Assembly (NCBI GenBank): GCA_033032865.1
Contig: JAWHQI010000079.1
Span: forward strand, 7,940,501-8,004,500
Source: Dactylorhiza incarnata
Lineage: Eukaryota > Streptophyta > Magnoliopsida > Asparagales > Orchidaceae
Reading direction: 5' to 3'
Length of the DNA stretch: 64,000 nt
Each line of letters begins with the position of its first letter. The first letter of the stretch is position 1. Positions 19,846 through 31,572 of the stretch are shown piece by piece. The position numbers and the translations under genes were made by a program. The notes under the pieces are model-generated. The model worked only from the letters and a program-made list of their open reading frames with translations, was not told the origin of the DNA and did not search any database.

Positions 19846-20589
19846 AAGCGATATTGCCTTCGCCAGGCCCGACATACTCGAGCTAGTCGTTGCTCTGCCA
19901 CCAAAAAACAACGACGAACTTCCTGCTCTTCATAGCCCTGCAGAACTCTTCGCGAGCACCTTGCAAGGCAGGTGCGAGGAATACCTCGCTAGGTGGTTGC
20001 TGCGGACAAAAAAAGGGATCCCGCCAAAGTCTCCAGTGATGAAGACAAAGCATTCGTTTCAGCGATAAACCTTGTTCGAGGTTCCAACAAGCGAGCATAG
20101 GTGACTACCAAAGTGGATTACCCCGTCCTTGGTCGCGCCCATGTAGAAGACCTTCCAGAAGATGGCGAGGTTGAACGGGATCCTCACTGCCCTCGAGAAG
20201 CAGAGGAAACCCTTGATGATTTCAACATTGTTGGTGTTGATCTGCGCGGGGACCCATCCAAAGTAGTAGGGGATCTGGCAAAACTCTGACCAGAGAGGGA
20301 GGCTCAAACCCACCTCGAAGTGGGAGAGGGGAAAGTCAAGCTTCCCCTCAGCGAGCAAATTTATTTGCTCATCACTCTCCGGTAAGCTCGCATGATAGCC
20401 CTCCGACAAGAAGCAGTGGACGAAGCTCTCCAGCTCGTCCTGGCGAGTAATGGATTTCTTGAACTTCTTCTGGGAGAAGTTCTGGGCATATGACAATCTG
20501 CGAGCAGCTGCATCATCGGTAGGCGCCATCGAGAAGGAGAGAAACTCGCACATAGCAACTGAATGGTTGGGAGCAGGTTGAGAAATCAT
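19846..20589 (-). pseudogene. ORF-G fragment: N-terminal domain like plant gypsy-type transposon proteins
   Basis: Minus frame from 20589 (internal ATG in FSMAPTDDAAARRL). The segment FPLSHFEVGLSLPLWSEFCQIPYYFGWVPAQINTNN.EIIKGF resembles the N-terminal domain of plant 'putative gypsy type transposon' proteins (PF04195-like, from memory of the family pattern). The frame stops at a TGA (20061-20059) where a Trp codon is likely, because related sequence continues past it (NECFVFITGDFGGIPFF). It is then shifted and lost at the SIR-1 boundary. A TATTTAT motif at 20613-20621 (minus AATAAATAG) lies just upstream. Which element it belongs to is unresolved. Confidence 0.5.
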
Positions 20590-20904
20590 ACTATTTTCAG
20601 ACCCCCCACCCCCTATTTATTGACGTTGCGAGGGGTGGTCGCGATGTTCATCGCGGGCGAGTAACTACCCTAACTTGCTCAACTTCCTGTCAAATCGACT
20701 TTCCCATGGAAGACTTCCTAAGAATTAGTGGTCGTACCTCACCCGCGGAGCATCGCCTCGATCAACAGAAATAAATACAGAATCATCGTAAAAAGAAAAA
20801 ACAAAGTCGAACAGAAGAACAAGCATACATCAGATCATGATTATAATAAATTCGAATTATTACAAACAGTTTAAATTACAATTTCTACAAAACAAGAAGA
20901 AGAA
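20590..20904. other. Spacer upstream of the ORF-G N-terminal fragment
   Basis: No ORF. In minus sense it contains GCGAGTAACT-like GC-rich words, GCGATGAACATCGCGACC and the TATA-like box at 20613-20621, so it may be a promoter region or a decayed LTR. The AT-rich part at 20770-20900 shows nothing specific. Confidence 0.35.
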
Positions 20905-21174
20905 TGCCGACATCCAAATCACAGCCCTGGAGGATTATCGCGCCTATCCGAGGCATGGGCATGTCGCCCGGTCCACCACAGCTCACGCGCATAGCTCATC
21001 TGTTCTCTGACTTACGCCATGTATTCCTCGCTGAGGAGAATATGATCCTCCATGTGAGTAGGGGTCCCGAGGGATCCCATACTCGCATGTATTCCTCGAA
21101 TATCGACCTACATCAAGTCCTGCCGGTGCTCTATGTCTGCCATTCACTTGTCCAACTCATTGATGGCATAGTAC
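20905..21174 (-). pseudogene. ORF-G fragment: end of the coiled-coil region
   Basis: Minus-strand coding remnant. Joined across SIR-2, the reading runs from EAKY at 31580-31568 into YAINELDK and then ADIEHRQDLM here, showing that SIR-2 landed inside one coding frame. In-frame stops at probable Trp and Gln codons show decay. The low Gly and high Glu/Gln/Leu content suits a coiled coil. Confidence 0.6.
21170..21174. other. SIR-2 target-site duplication (left)
   Basis: AGTAC, repeated exactly at 31568-31572. Confidence 0.93.
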
Positions 21175-21315
21175 TGTTGGAACATTGTTCTGCATCTCTC
21201 TAGTTTGACAATATCAAATCCTACTGTATTTGATCATACATATCTTGAGTATAGTGGGCAGGTTTACAGGTGTGAAGACGTTGAAAAATAAAGTCTACTG
21301 TGACTACTGCTGGAA

Positions 21316-22002
21316 GCTAGCACTACCGCCAGGCGCTAGCATTATCGACGTGACTGTATTGACGCAAAGGCATATGTCATCGAGAAGCTATGTAACGTCG
21401 TCGACAAGGCTTGTCATGCCAAGGAAACCATCAAAAAGACTACCGCCGCGCGCTAAGACTACCGCGAGCGCTCGATCTGTCGAAGGGACGAACATCGACG
21501 TGAAGGCATATGGCGTCGAGAAGGTTTGCACCAAAATGTTCTCGATATTTGGCATCGAGAAGACTACCTCCGCGTGGTAACGTACCGCGGGACGTCGAGA
21601 TGAAAACTTACAGTAGAGACGAAGACCTTTCCATCGAGACGAAGATCTTGCCATCGAGACAAAGATCTTGCCATCGAGAAGACTATCGCTGCACGGTAAC
21701 CTACTGCGGGCCGCTGGGACAGAGCCTTGCCGTCGAGATGAAACCATACCGCTGAGACAACTGCGTTGATAAGATATCAACGTGTATCCTACCGCTGGTG
21801 CTAGCCTAACGCCACGTGGTAGCCATTACAGTGGAAGTTACGATGGCGTCCTGATTTGACGGGTCTGTCAGAAGATAATGTTGCGAAAGTTATGGCGCCG
21901 TCCAGATTTGACGTAACTGACAGAGATCGTGCGCGTAATGGGCAGTTATCAGCTGCATATGGATGCTACCGCCACACGCAAATCTTAGCGCCACACGGTA
22001 AT
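21316..22002 (+). repeat. SIR-2 U3 array of CCGCC-GGCG / GCTAGC words
   Basis: Clusters include 21316-21340 (GCTAGCACTACCGCCAGGCG), 21439-21465, 21562-21592, 21671-21712, 21788-21824 and 21967-22002. Between them lie repeats of CGTCGAGA..GAAGAC type. The last word ends about 7 bp before TATAAAAG. Confidence 0.75.
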
Positions 22003-22008
22003 TATAAC

Positions 22009-22016
22009 TATAAAAG
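22009..22016 (+). promoter_or_regulatory. SIR-2 LTR TATA box
   Basis: TATAAAAG directly after the palindrome array; the same sequence is at 30671-30678 in the 3' LTR. The following leader (TCTTCTTCTTCAAAGAGCAC) suits a transcript start. Confidence 0.7.
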
Positions 22017-22907
22017 ATCCAACCCATCTTCTTCTTCAAAGAGCACACTTGAATGAAAAATAGAGACTCTAGATTCAGAATGGAGAAAGACGGCTGCTCA
22101 ACCACTTTCTCTTTAAGGAGTCTCTACCATTGAAGATGAACTTCTTCCCTCATGCTAGAATGAAGAACGTCAATGGATTGTGGAGCAATGATGAAGATCA
22201 TAGGATGAACGGGAGCATTCAGCACAAAGAACATTAGCCCCGTCTCTCACCACAATCCAGAAGACATACATTGAGGGAGCACTCTTTATATTTCCTTTTT
22301 CCCTTTTACTTTTGTGTGCGGAAAATTGACCGTATTGGTCGTCAGATTCTGGATTGAATCTGTGGAAATTCGACCGTGTTGGTCGTCAATATCTTGGAGG
22401 CATATTGGGAAAATCGACCGGGTTGGTCGTCGGATTCCTGGAGGGGATCTGCAAAATTGGTCGTAAGGTCGTCAGAATCTGGGGATATGATTATGGGAAA
22501 ATCATCCGGGAGGATGTCTAGATCGGGTTGATCTAGTGGGCTCGAAGTCTTCTCTTGGAGGGAGAAGGAGAGAGCCAACCGGCCCGGGGATAAGGGTCGG
22601 TATAGAAACCCCTAGATTTGTCATGGATCGCCTCAGATCTCAACATTATAGAGATCAAACCTTGTAAGCATTATTTGTTCATTCAATAGATCTAGTGTTT
22701 ACTGTTGTTAAACTCTGCTGATCTCTAAGTTACTTGGTGTGTGATTCCTGAGTTGTTTGAATCCTGAATATACATTACAGGAAACTAGCGCCGGCGGTAA
22801 CTCTAGCGCCCGGCGATAGCTCACTGTAACAGGAACTTATAAGATCTGCTAACAAAATTTAAAATCCTTATTCACCCCCTCTAAGGAAGGCCATTAGATC
22901 CAACAAG

Positions 22908-22919
22908 TGGTATCATAGG
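22908..22919 (+). other. SIR-2 primer-binding site
   Basis: TGGTATCATAGG, two bases after the LTR end. It differs from the usual TGGTATCAGAGC at two positions, consistent with decay. Confidence 0.88.
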
Positions 22920-23016
22920 TAGGTTACATCAAAAAGGTTTAACATCCTGATGTACGACGGCAAGCATAAATCATGCATTTCGTGAGGGACAAGGAGTTAG
23001 TAGACCTCCACTGTTT

Positions 23017-24951
23017 ATGGGGAGCGATTACACCCATTGGAGAACTCGAATGAAAATATTTCTGATGACACAGAACACGGACGTATGGGCCTTTGTGGAA
23101 ACTAAATATAACTCTCCAACTGTCATCGTAGGTGAACAAGTTGTTAAGAAACCGCGCGACAAGTGGGACGACGCGGATAAAATAAGGTGTACTAATAATG
23201 CAAAGGATATGTATTCCTTATTCTGTGTATTGGACAAAATTGAATTTAACCGAATATGTAATTGTGAAACTGCATATAATATCTGGAGGCTACTTGAACT
23301 AACCATGAAGGTACCTCGCTGGTGAAAGAGTCGAAGCTGTTCCGACTCGAATCTGAATATGAACAGTTCCGCATGGATATCGACGAAGAGGTAGACATCA
23401 TGTATACTCGCTTCACAAAGATTGTGAATGCGTCCATATCTTTGGGAAAGAACTTCTCAAATGGAGATCTGGTGCAGAAAATCCTGCGATCACTTCCACT
23501 AAGTTTCAATCCCAAGGTGACTGCCATTGCTAAATCTCATAACACCAGCACCTTGGAGATAGAAAATCTCATTGGGAATGTGAAAACTCACGAACTAGAA
23601 TTGAAGATTCAAAGTGAGGAATACCCACGAGAACCAAGGAAGAAAGCACTAGCGCTAAAAGAGGCTAAAGAAAAGGAACAATCCGAGTAATATGAAAATG
23701 AAGATGGCCTCTATGTACGAGAGTTCCGAAGGTTCTTGAAGAACCCAAAGAGGCAAAAGAAATTTAAAAAATTTCTGTAGAAAAGGAGAAGGAGAAAAGA
23801 GAAGATGGAACATACCGTCAAAGGAGACGGAGAGCGATGAAGAAAAAGCTGTTCCAGAATGTTACCATTGCCACCGACGTGGGCATTTGAAAATAGAATG
23901 CCCAAAGCTCGAAAAGGAAGAGAAAGAGAGGAGAAGTCGGGACAAGGGAAGAAAGAAAGTTCTGAAAGCGTCTACATGGGATGACACAAGTTCTGATGAT
24001 TCTACCACTATCGGCTCATCGAGTGAAGATGAGGCAAATCTTTGCCTCATGGGGAAGCATAACAATGAAACTGACGATGAATCCAGTGTTCATAGCAACA
24101 TTGAGGTAACCCCTCCTTCTTATGATGAGTTGTATGAAACGTATGAACTTATGTGTGAAAAACTTGATGAACTTGTAACTGAGAAAAATTCCAACAAAAC
24201 TGAAAATAAAAAATTGAAAAAGGAATTAATAAAACTGAAAGATGAACACCTCAACCATGGGCAAGAAAATGTCAAGTACAAAGAGTGTTCCCACTCGTTA
24301 GCAACCATCGAAGAGCTCACAGAGAGCCTCTCCAAGACTTCTTCAAAAAATGAAAATCTCACAAATGAGAAGAAGGGACTTGGAGATAAAACTTCTGGAA
24401 TCTCTTGCACAAGTTAAGGAGAGCAAGAAACAATTTGCCAATCGGTGTGTGACAATTGACACAGAAAATGCCGAATTGCAAGAGCGGTTCCATGATCTAA
24501 ACCTGGCTGTCCAGAAATTTGGTATTGGCCAGAAATCATTGGACATGCTGCTGGGCAGTCAATGCCACAGATCTCGAAGGTTTGGGCTGGGCTACTATAA
24601 TGCAAAGCTACCGCCAAGTGCTTGTACTAGTGCTGGTGGTAACTGTGCTCCAGTAGAAAAGAAAAACCTGAAGGGAAAGAATAAAGTTGATAGCTTTGAG
24701 AGCTCTTCTCCTTTATCCAGCATGAGCTCAACAAACACGAAAAAGGCGGCAACCTCCGCTTACATCAAGTGTGACAAATGTAAAAAGTTTGGTCACACTT
24801 CTAGCTCATGTCTGAGAAAAAGTCAGAAGAAATCAACTATGTCTGGCTACCAATGTCGTCTTCCTATGTTACGGGTGGAACATCTTGGGTATCCAGATCT
24901 TTACTCTCATCTACCTTTTAGGCGTGTTGGCAGGCTAAGGAAAGGAAGAAC
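23017..24951 (+). pseudogene. SIR-2 gag, broken
   Basis: N-terminal part GSDYTHWRTRMKIFLMTQN is the SIRE-like capsid start, followed after a frameshift near 23322 by FRMDIDEEVDIMYTRFTKIVN and KILRSLPLSFNPKVTAI. After a TAA at 23688-23690 and another frameshift come a CCHC knuckle (CYHCHRRGHLKIEC, about 23860-23901), a Ser/Asp-rich linker and a long Lys/Glu/Leu coiled coil (about 24120-24500). A further frameshift near 24400 follows, then a second knuckle (CDKCKKFGHTSSSC, about 24770-24813). The true start may lie a little upstream in another frame. It is the RNA-packaging protein, now dead. Confidence 0.85.
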
Positions 24952-26184
24952 GTATGGTACTTGGACTCAGGGTGTTCCAAGCACATGACAGGAGATGAAA
25001 GCAAATTCCTTAGCCTATAGAAAAAGAAAGGAGGAAATGTAACATTTGGCGACACTGGTAAAGGAAGTGTTTTGGGCGTCAACATCATAAGTAACAAAGA
25101 GTTTTCAATTTCAAATGTATTGTTTGTTGATGGTTTGAAACATAATTTGATATCGATTAGTTAATTATGTGATAAGGGCCTAAATGTATTATTTGAGACC
25201 ACTTCAAACACGTGCAAAATAATAGATGCTAAAACGAACACTGTGATGCTTACCACACCAAGAAATCATAATGTCTACACTATTTAATTTGAGGATCTAT
25301 CATCTTCCAATTTACGTTGTCTTGTAGCTAAAACTGAGGAGTTAGAACTTTGGCACAGGAGGCTCGGACATTCCAGGAGTAAATTAATTGTCAAGCTATC
25401 AAAAGAAAAGCTAATTCGTGGTCTTCCACAACTTAATGGTAGCTTGACCTCTTTATGTACTCTTTGCCAAATGGGTAAGTTCACTAAATCGTCTTTCAAA
25501 AACAAGACTGATATTACCACCTCTAGACCGCTAGAATTAATTCGCATGGATCTATTTGGCCCTATTAGCACAAATAGTCTAGGAGGAAAAAGGTATACTT
25601 TTGTATTGATAGACGATTATTCACGCTTATCATGGACAATTTTTCTAGCTTCTAAGTCGGATGCATTCATCGAATTCTCCACCTTGTGCACTAGATTGCA
25701 AAATGAAAAAGAAATGAAAATAAAATGTATAAGGTCAGACCATGGGGGAGAATTTGAGAATTATAATTTTATTGATTTTTGTAATAATTTTGGTATTCGG
25801 CACGAATTTTATGCTCCACGGACTCCACTGCAAAATAGAGTAGTGGAAAGGAAAATTCGAACACTACAAGAATTGGCTCGCACAATGCTAGCCGAGTATA
25901 GCTTGCCTCGATATTTTTGGGTTGAAGCGGTCAACACAACATGCTATGTAATCAACCGGACCATGCTTCGCCCCATATTAAAATGTACTCCATATGAGTT
26001 ATACTATAATAAAAAGTTGAATGTGTCTTATTTTAAAGTCTTCGGTTGTCCATGTTATATTCTCATCACTAAGGATCACTTAGGTAAATTTGACGAAAAA
26101 TCTGACCAAGGCACTTTTCTTGGGTATTCTACCACGAGCCGTGCTTATAAGGTCTATAATAAAAGAACCTTAGTTGTTGAATAA
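24952..26184 (+). pseudogene. SIR-2 pol part 1: protease, GAG-pre-integrase, integrase
   Basis: Protease motif WYLDSGCSKHMTGD at 24955 onward, stops near 25018, 25165 and 25285, then LWHRRLGHSR with CTLCQMGK as the HHCC zinc finger. An open frame 25444-26184 holds the integrase core: MDLFGPI, RSDHGGEF and RVVERKIRT give the D, D and E catalytic residues. It ends FLGYSTTSRAYKVYNKRTLVVE at a TAA (26182-26184) that interrupts what is normally one polyprotein. Confidence 0.9.
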
Positions 26185-27992
26185 TCAATACAAGTTCACA
26201 TTAATGAAAATTCACCTCAAAATGAATCAATCATACATGATGATGATAATGGTGAGGGCGTATGTTTGGAAGACAAAAATGAAAATAAACATGAAGAGGA
26301 AGAAGATTCAACTCATGTTGAAGAATATAATCCTTCAAGTACACTAAATTTTTCAAAACAATATCCACGAGAACTAGTGATTGGAGAACCCTCACATGGA
26401 GTTAGAACTCGCTCTGCACTACATGAATCCTTCTCAAATCTATGTTTTATTTCTGGAATAGAACCTAAGAACATTTATGAAGCTTTAAATGATGAATCTT
26501 GGTTCTTAGCTATGAATGAGGAGTTAAATCAATTCGAGTGAAACAATGTTTGGATGCTAGTGGAGCATCCTAGTAATCATCCGGTTATTGGCGTGAAGTG
26601 GATATAAAAGAACAAACTCGATGGTGAATCTAGGCTAACTAGAAATAAAGCTCGGTTGGTTGCACAAGGGTACACTCAAATAGAAGGGATATACTTTGAA
26701 GAGTCATTTGCACCGGTAGCACTTCTTGAGTCCATTAGAATGTTCCTTGCCTTTGCAAGTTATAAACAAATTAAATTATATGAAATGGACGTTAAGAGTG
26801 CCTTCTTAATTGGGTATATAAAAGAAGAAGTCTATGCTGAGCAACCACCAGGTTTCAAAAATAGTTGTCACCCGGACCATGTCTATAAACTTATGAAAAC
26901 TTTGTATGGTCTAAAGCAAGCACCCCATGCTTGGTATGATAGACTTACAACATTTCTTTTAAAACATGAGTTTAAAATGGGGAGTGCGAATACAACCTTA
27001 TTTGTAAAGCATAGTGACTCCGAGCTTATCATCCTACAAATATATGTCGATGATATAATTTTTGGTGCCACCAATGAAAACTTATGTAATGAAATTGTTC
27101 AAGTGATGCAATCTGAATTTGAGATGAGCTTAGTTGGCGAACTCACATATTTTTTGGGCTTTCAGATTTTTCAAAAACCTGATGAAATTTTCTCTGTCAA
27201 TCAAAATATATAAAGGATATACTTAAACGGGTTGGTTTTGAAAATATAAAACAAACTAAGACTACTATGAGCGCATCATCACTTAAGTTAGGAAAGGATG
27301 AAAGTGGTATTTTGGTGGATCAAACGATTTTTAAAGGTATGATCGGATCACTACTTTATCTAAGTGCATCAAGACCCGACATCATGTTTGCGGTGTGACT
27401 TTGTGCAAGATATCAAGCTAATCCTAAAGAATCCCATCTGAAAGCGGTTAAACATATCTTTAGGTATCTCACAGGCACCCAGAATCTTGGTCTTTGGTAT
27501 CCTCACAGCACCGACATCACGCTCCATGGTTATTCGGACTCAGATTATGCTGGTTGCTCCCTTGATCGCAAGAGCACGAGTGACACTTGTCATTTCCTAG
27601 GCCCGACTCTTATTTCATGGTCTAGTAGGAAACATAATTCAGTTGCCCTCTCCACTGCCGAAGCTGAATATATTGCCTTAGGAAGTTGTTGCGCACAAGC
27701 ACTTTGAATGTCTCAAACATTAGAAGACTTCGGTCTCACATTCAAGAACGTTGAACCTAAGTGTGACAACAAAAGTGCCATAGATCTAATGAAAAATCCA
27801 GTTAACCACTCTCGTTCTAAACATATAGATGTACGTCATTACTTCATATGTGATCACATTAAGAAAGAGAATGTAAGAGTGTCGTTTATTGGGACAGACG
27901 ACCAGCTTACAGATATCTTCACAAAACCCCTCCCTGACGTTAGATTTTCATTGCTTTGCTTTGAACTGGGTGTTTTGGAACTTGAATCGTAA
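26185..27992 (+). pseudogene. SIR-2 pol part 2: reverse transcriptase and RNase H
   Basis: Same frame as the integrase up to ~27210. Visible are LVAQGYTQIEGIYFEESFAPVA, YEMDVKSAFL, YGLKQAPHAWYDRL and the catalytic IYVDDIIFG near 27045. Stops include TGA at 26539-26541 (probably Trp) and TAA near 26606. After a frameshift near 27210 come YLSASRPDIMFAV, HGYSDSDYAGC (RNase H Asp), STAEAEYIALG (Glu) and SKHIDVRHYFICDHI. TGA near 27397 and 27705 again replace Arg and Trp codons. The product would copy RNA into DNA; this copy is dead. Confidence 0.9.
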
Positions 27993-29836
27993 GTCTCATA
28001 TCTCACAACTTAACTCTGTACGTTTCTATGTCCAGAGTTTTGCTATATTTCATCAGTTTTTCACTGCTCAATCTTATTAGAAACAAAAACATCTAAATCT
28101 GGACTATTTATTAAAAGAAATTGTGTTCTGTTTACTACCGTCGGGCGCTAGCCTTACCGTCGGCGGTAGCAATTCTGAATGAATTCATCGATTTCTCTTC
28201 TGATTTTATTGTTTCTATTTCTCTTGCCCATCTGTCTACTGTTACTTTATTTCCATTTGTTTTAAAATAAACTAAAATCATATAAAAATATGAAAAACTT
28301 AAAACCACAAAAACGTGTTTTTGATTTATGTTATGTCTTTCTTTGCTTATGTTTGTGTTTATTTAGTTATTTTGTCAAAAACGAAAAATGAAAATACCAA
28401 AAATATTTCCGAAAAGTTTCATGCTAAGGGGGCATTCATGACATGAAATTGAACCTCCATGATTACATACTTTGTCTGATTTATAATTTATAATTCATGA
28501 TTACATTGTATGTCTTAATCATGATTTGTCCTAATCTAAAGGTAAGCTCTACTGAGTGCTAAGTGATTAGCAATGCACGTTTAATATGCCTCTAGGTATG
28601 TGTGAGGATTTAGGCTAGATAATGACTTTACACATTCACACATCCTTAGAGAATGAACTCAAGTAGAAATCCAAATGCTTACATACTATAATTCATGATA
28701 TTATGTCTAAACACTTTAGGCATGACTTAATAAATCAATATCACGAAAATCATCTTAACTATATAGGCATAAAACAATAGGCAAAAATTATATTGGAAAA
28801 TGGGTTGTGTATACAAGTTAAAGTGCATCTATCTATGTGGGTAGATTTCGTTCGATTTGGGAACCTTGTCCAAAAAGAAAGAAAAAGATAGTAAAACTTT
28901 TTTTCTTTTCAAAATTATATACTATCATTATTTGACAAAAGATTTCCCCCAAGCACTACTCACTCCTCCTGATAAGTCTTGATGAGCATTGTGATATGAC
29001 ATGATTTATCAATTCATTACTCTAGTGTTAGCATATATACTTATTGAAAAATAGCTTGTATTAAAGTTGATTTCACTTTATGCTATTTCAATTGATGCTA
29101 CACGCACACTTGTCATTGTTTAGTCTAACACTTCCATGCATAAGAATTGGACTTAAACTGCATTATCTATTTCTTGCACGTTTGTACTAATACACGATTG
29201 CCTTTCATGACACATACGATGTTCTTTGTGAATTAGATTTCTACATCTTTTGACATTGTGTGCCATTTCATGTGTATTTAGTCTCGTGTCATGTGTCCGA
29301 TTCATATTGTTTTTACCAAGACTTTATATGCAAAACTGTTTTCAATTTCAAAAAGTGGTATAAATTTTTAACAAGTGGTACTTTGATTTCCCTGTGCGTT
29401 TTGGCCTATATCCTTTACAAATTCTCTGATTATATTTTGGTCAACCCTTATTACTATCATGATTTATGATTGCGTGTGCATTTCGTTTATTAATCCACTG
29501 CATCTCCCACTTATTCATAATAGTTTGGTCTAGCCCGCCTCTTTTTGCTAACTTCAAAGGGGGAGAATAGAGAACATTCATGAGCGAGTCACGTACTAGT
29601 CTTCTAGGGAAGATCACCTATCGGGAGAGACACTTATAGAGTGAACATCGATAGGGGGAGCACATATGCAGGGGGAGATATACATCTTTTGTCCAAGTTC
29701 ACACTATATGATTTATCTTGATACATAAACCTGTTCATGTTTACTGATTAATGATTGATAACACTATACCATGATTTTATTGATATATATCAATTATATC
29801 TAATGAACGGGATTTGATATTATCAAAGGGGGAGTT
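27993..29836 (+). other. SIR-2 3' non-coding region and polypurine tract
   Basis: No credible ORF. It contains a GC-rich word pair at 28135-28172 (GGGCGCTAGCC, GGCGGTAGC), the block ATGCCTCTAGGTATG at 28570-28650 conserved in SIR-1 and SIR-3, and AAGCACTACTCACTCCTCCTG at 28950-28995 conserved in SIR-3. Several AAAGGGGGAG-like tracts lie at about 29558, 29652 and 29678, the last one (29825-29835) touching the 3' LTR. Confidence 0.75.
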
Positions 29837-31567
29837 TGTTGGAACATTGTTATGCATCTCTCTAGTTTGACAATATCAAATCCTACTGTATTTGATCATA
29901 CATATCTCGGGTATAGTGTGCAGGTTTACAGGTGTGAAGACGTCGAAAAAATAAAGTCTACTATGACTACCGCCGGAAGCTAGCACTACCGCCAGGCGAT
30001 AGCATTATCGACGTGATTGTATTGACGCAAAGGCATATGTCGCTGAAAAGCTATGTAACATCGTCGACAAGGATTTTCATGCCAAGGAAACCATCAAGAA
30101 GACTACCGCAACGCGCTAAGACAACCACAGACGCTAGATCGGTCGAAGGGACAAACATCGACGTGAAGGCATATGGCGTCGAGAAGGTTTGCATCAAAAT
30201 GTTCTCGATGTTTGGCATCGAGAAGACTACCGCCGCGCGGTAACCTAATGCGGGACGTCGAGATGAAAACTTACCGCCGAGATGAAGACCTTACCGTCGA
30301 GACGAAGACCTTGCCATTGAGATAAAGATCTTGCCGTCGAGAAGACTACCGCCGCGCGATAACCTGCCGTGGGCCGCTGGGACAGAGCCTTGACGTCAAG
30401 ACAAAGCCATACCGCTGAGACAACTGCGCCGATAAGATATCAACGTGTATCCTACCGCTGGCGCTAGCCTAATGCCGCACGGTAGCCATTACAATAAAAG
30501 TTACAATGGCATCCTGATTTGATAGGTCCGTCAGAATATAATGCGCGAAAGTTACGACGCCATCCAGATTTGACGTGACTGACAGAGATCATGCGCACAA
30601 TGGGCAGTTATCAGCTGCATATAGATACTACCGCTGCGCGCTACTCTTAGCGCCGTGCGGTAATTATAAATATAAAAGATCCAACCCATCTTCTTCTTCA
30701 AAGAGCACACTTGAACGAAAAACAGAGACTCTATATTCAGAATGGAGAAAGACGATTGCTCAGCCACTTTCTCTTTAAGGAGTCTCTACCTTTGAAGAAT
30801 AACTTCTTCCCTCATGCTAGAATGAAGAACGTCAATGGATTGTGGAGCATTGATGAAGATCAGAGGATGAATGAGAGCATTCAACACAAAGAACATTAGC
30901 CTCACCTCTCACTACAATCCAGAAGACATACATTGAGGGAGCACTCTTTATATTTCCTTTTTCCCTTTTACTTTTGTGTGCGGAATATCAACCATGTTGG
31001 TCGTCAGATTCTGGATTGAATATGTGGAAAATCAACCGTGTTAGTCGTCTATATCTTGGAGGGATATTGGGAAAATCGACCGGGTTGGTCGTCGGATTCC
31101 TGGAGGGGATCTGCAAAATCGATCGTAAGGTCGTCAGAATCTGGGGATAGGATTCTGGGAAAATTGTCCGGGAGGATGTCTAGATCAGGCTGATCTAGTG
31201 GGCTCAAAGACTTCTCTTGGAGGGAGAAGGAGAGAGCCAATCGGTCCAGGGATAAGGGTTGGTATAGAAATCACTAGATTTGTCATGAATCACCTCAGAT
31301 CTCAGTGTTATAGAGATTTAACCTTGTAAACATTATTTGCATTCAATATATCTGTTGTTTACTATTGTTAAACTATGTTGATCTCTAAATTACTTGGTGT
31401 ATGATTCTTGTGTTGTTTGAATCCTGAATAAACATTATAGGAAACTAGCGCCGGTGGTAACTCTAGCACCCGTCGATAGCTCCCTGTAACAGGAACTTAT
31501 AAGATCTGCTAACAAAATTTAAAATCCTTATTCACCCCCCCTCTAAGGAAGGCCATCAGATCCAATA
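29837..31567 (+). repeat. SIR-2 3' LTR
   Basis: 1731 bp. Same layout as the 5' LTR: array, TATAAAAG at 30671-30678. It ends CCAATA instead of CCAACA, a terminal C-to-T change. The poly-C run near the end is 7 long versus 5 in the 5' LTR. Many scattered differences indicate an old insertion. Confidence 0.93.
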
Positions 31568-31572
31568 AGTAC
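31568..31572. other. SIR-2 target-site duplication (right)
   Basis: AGTAC, exact partner of 21170-21174. Confidence 0.93.

Larger units (their letters stand above)
21175..22905 (+). repeat. SIR-2 5' LTR
   Basis: 1731 bp, TGTTGGAACA...GATCCAACA. The U3 array of CCGCC/GGCG and GCTAGC words runs about 21316-22002, the TATA box TATAAAAG is at 22009-22016, and the transcribed part ends with TTCACCCCCTCTAAGG. A further pair of words, TAGCGCCGGCGG and TAGCGCCCGGCGATAGC, lies at 22785-22822. Confidence 0.93.
21175..31567 (+). mobile_element. SIR-2: full-length but decayed SIRE/Maximus-like Ty1/Copia element
   Basis: 10,393 bp, plus strand, with two 1731-bp LTRs, an iMet-type primer site, gag with two zinc knuckles, protease, integrase, reverse transcriptase and RNase H in Copia order. 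A 1.8-kb 3' non-coding region and a polypurine tract follow. The long 3' region and gag type point to the SIRE/Maximus lineage. Many stops and frameshifts make it inactive. It inserted into ORF-G. Confidence 0.95.
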
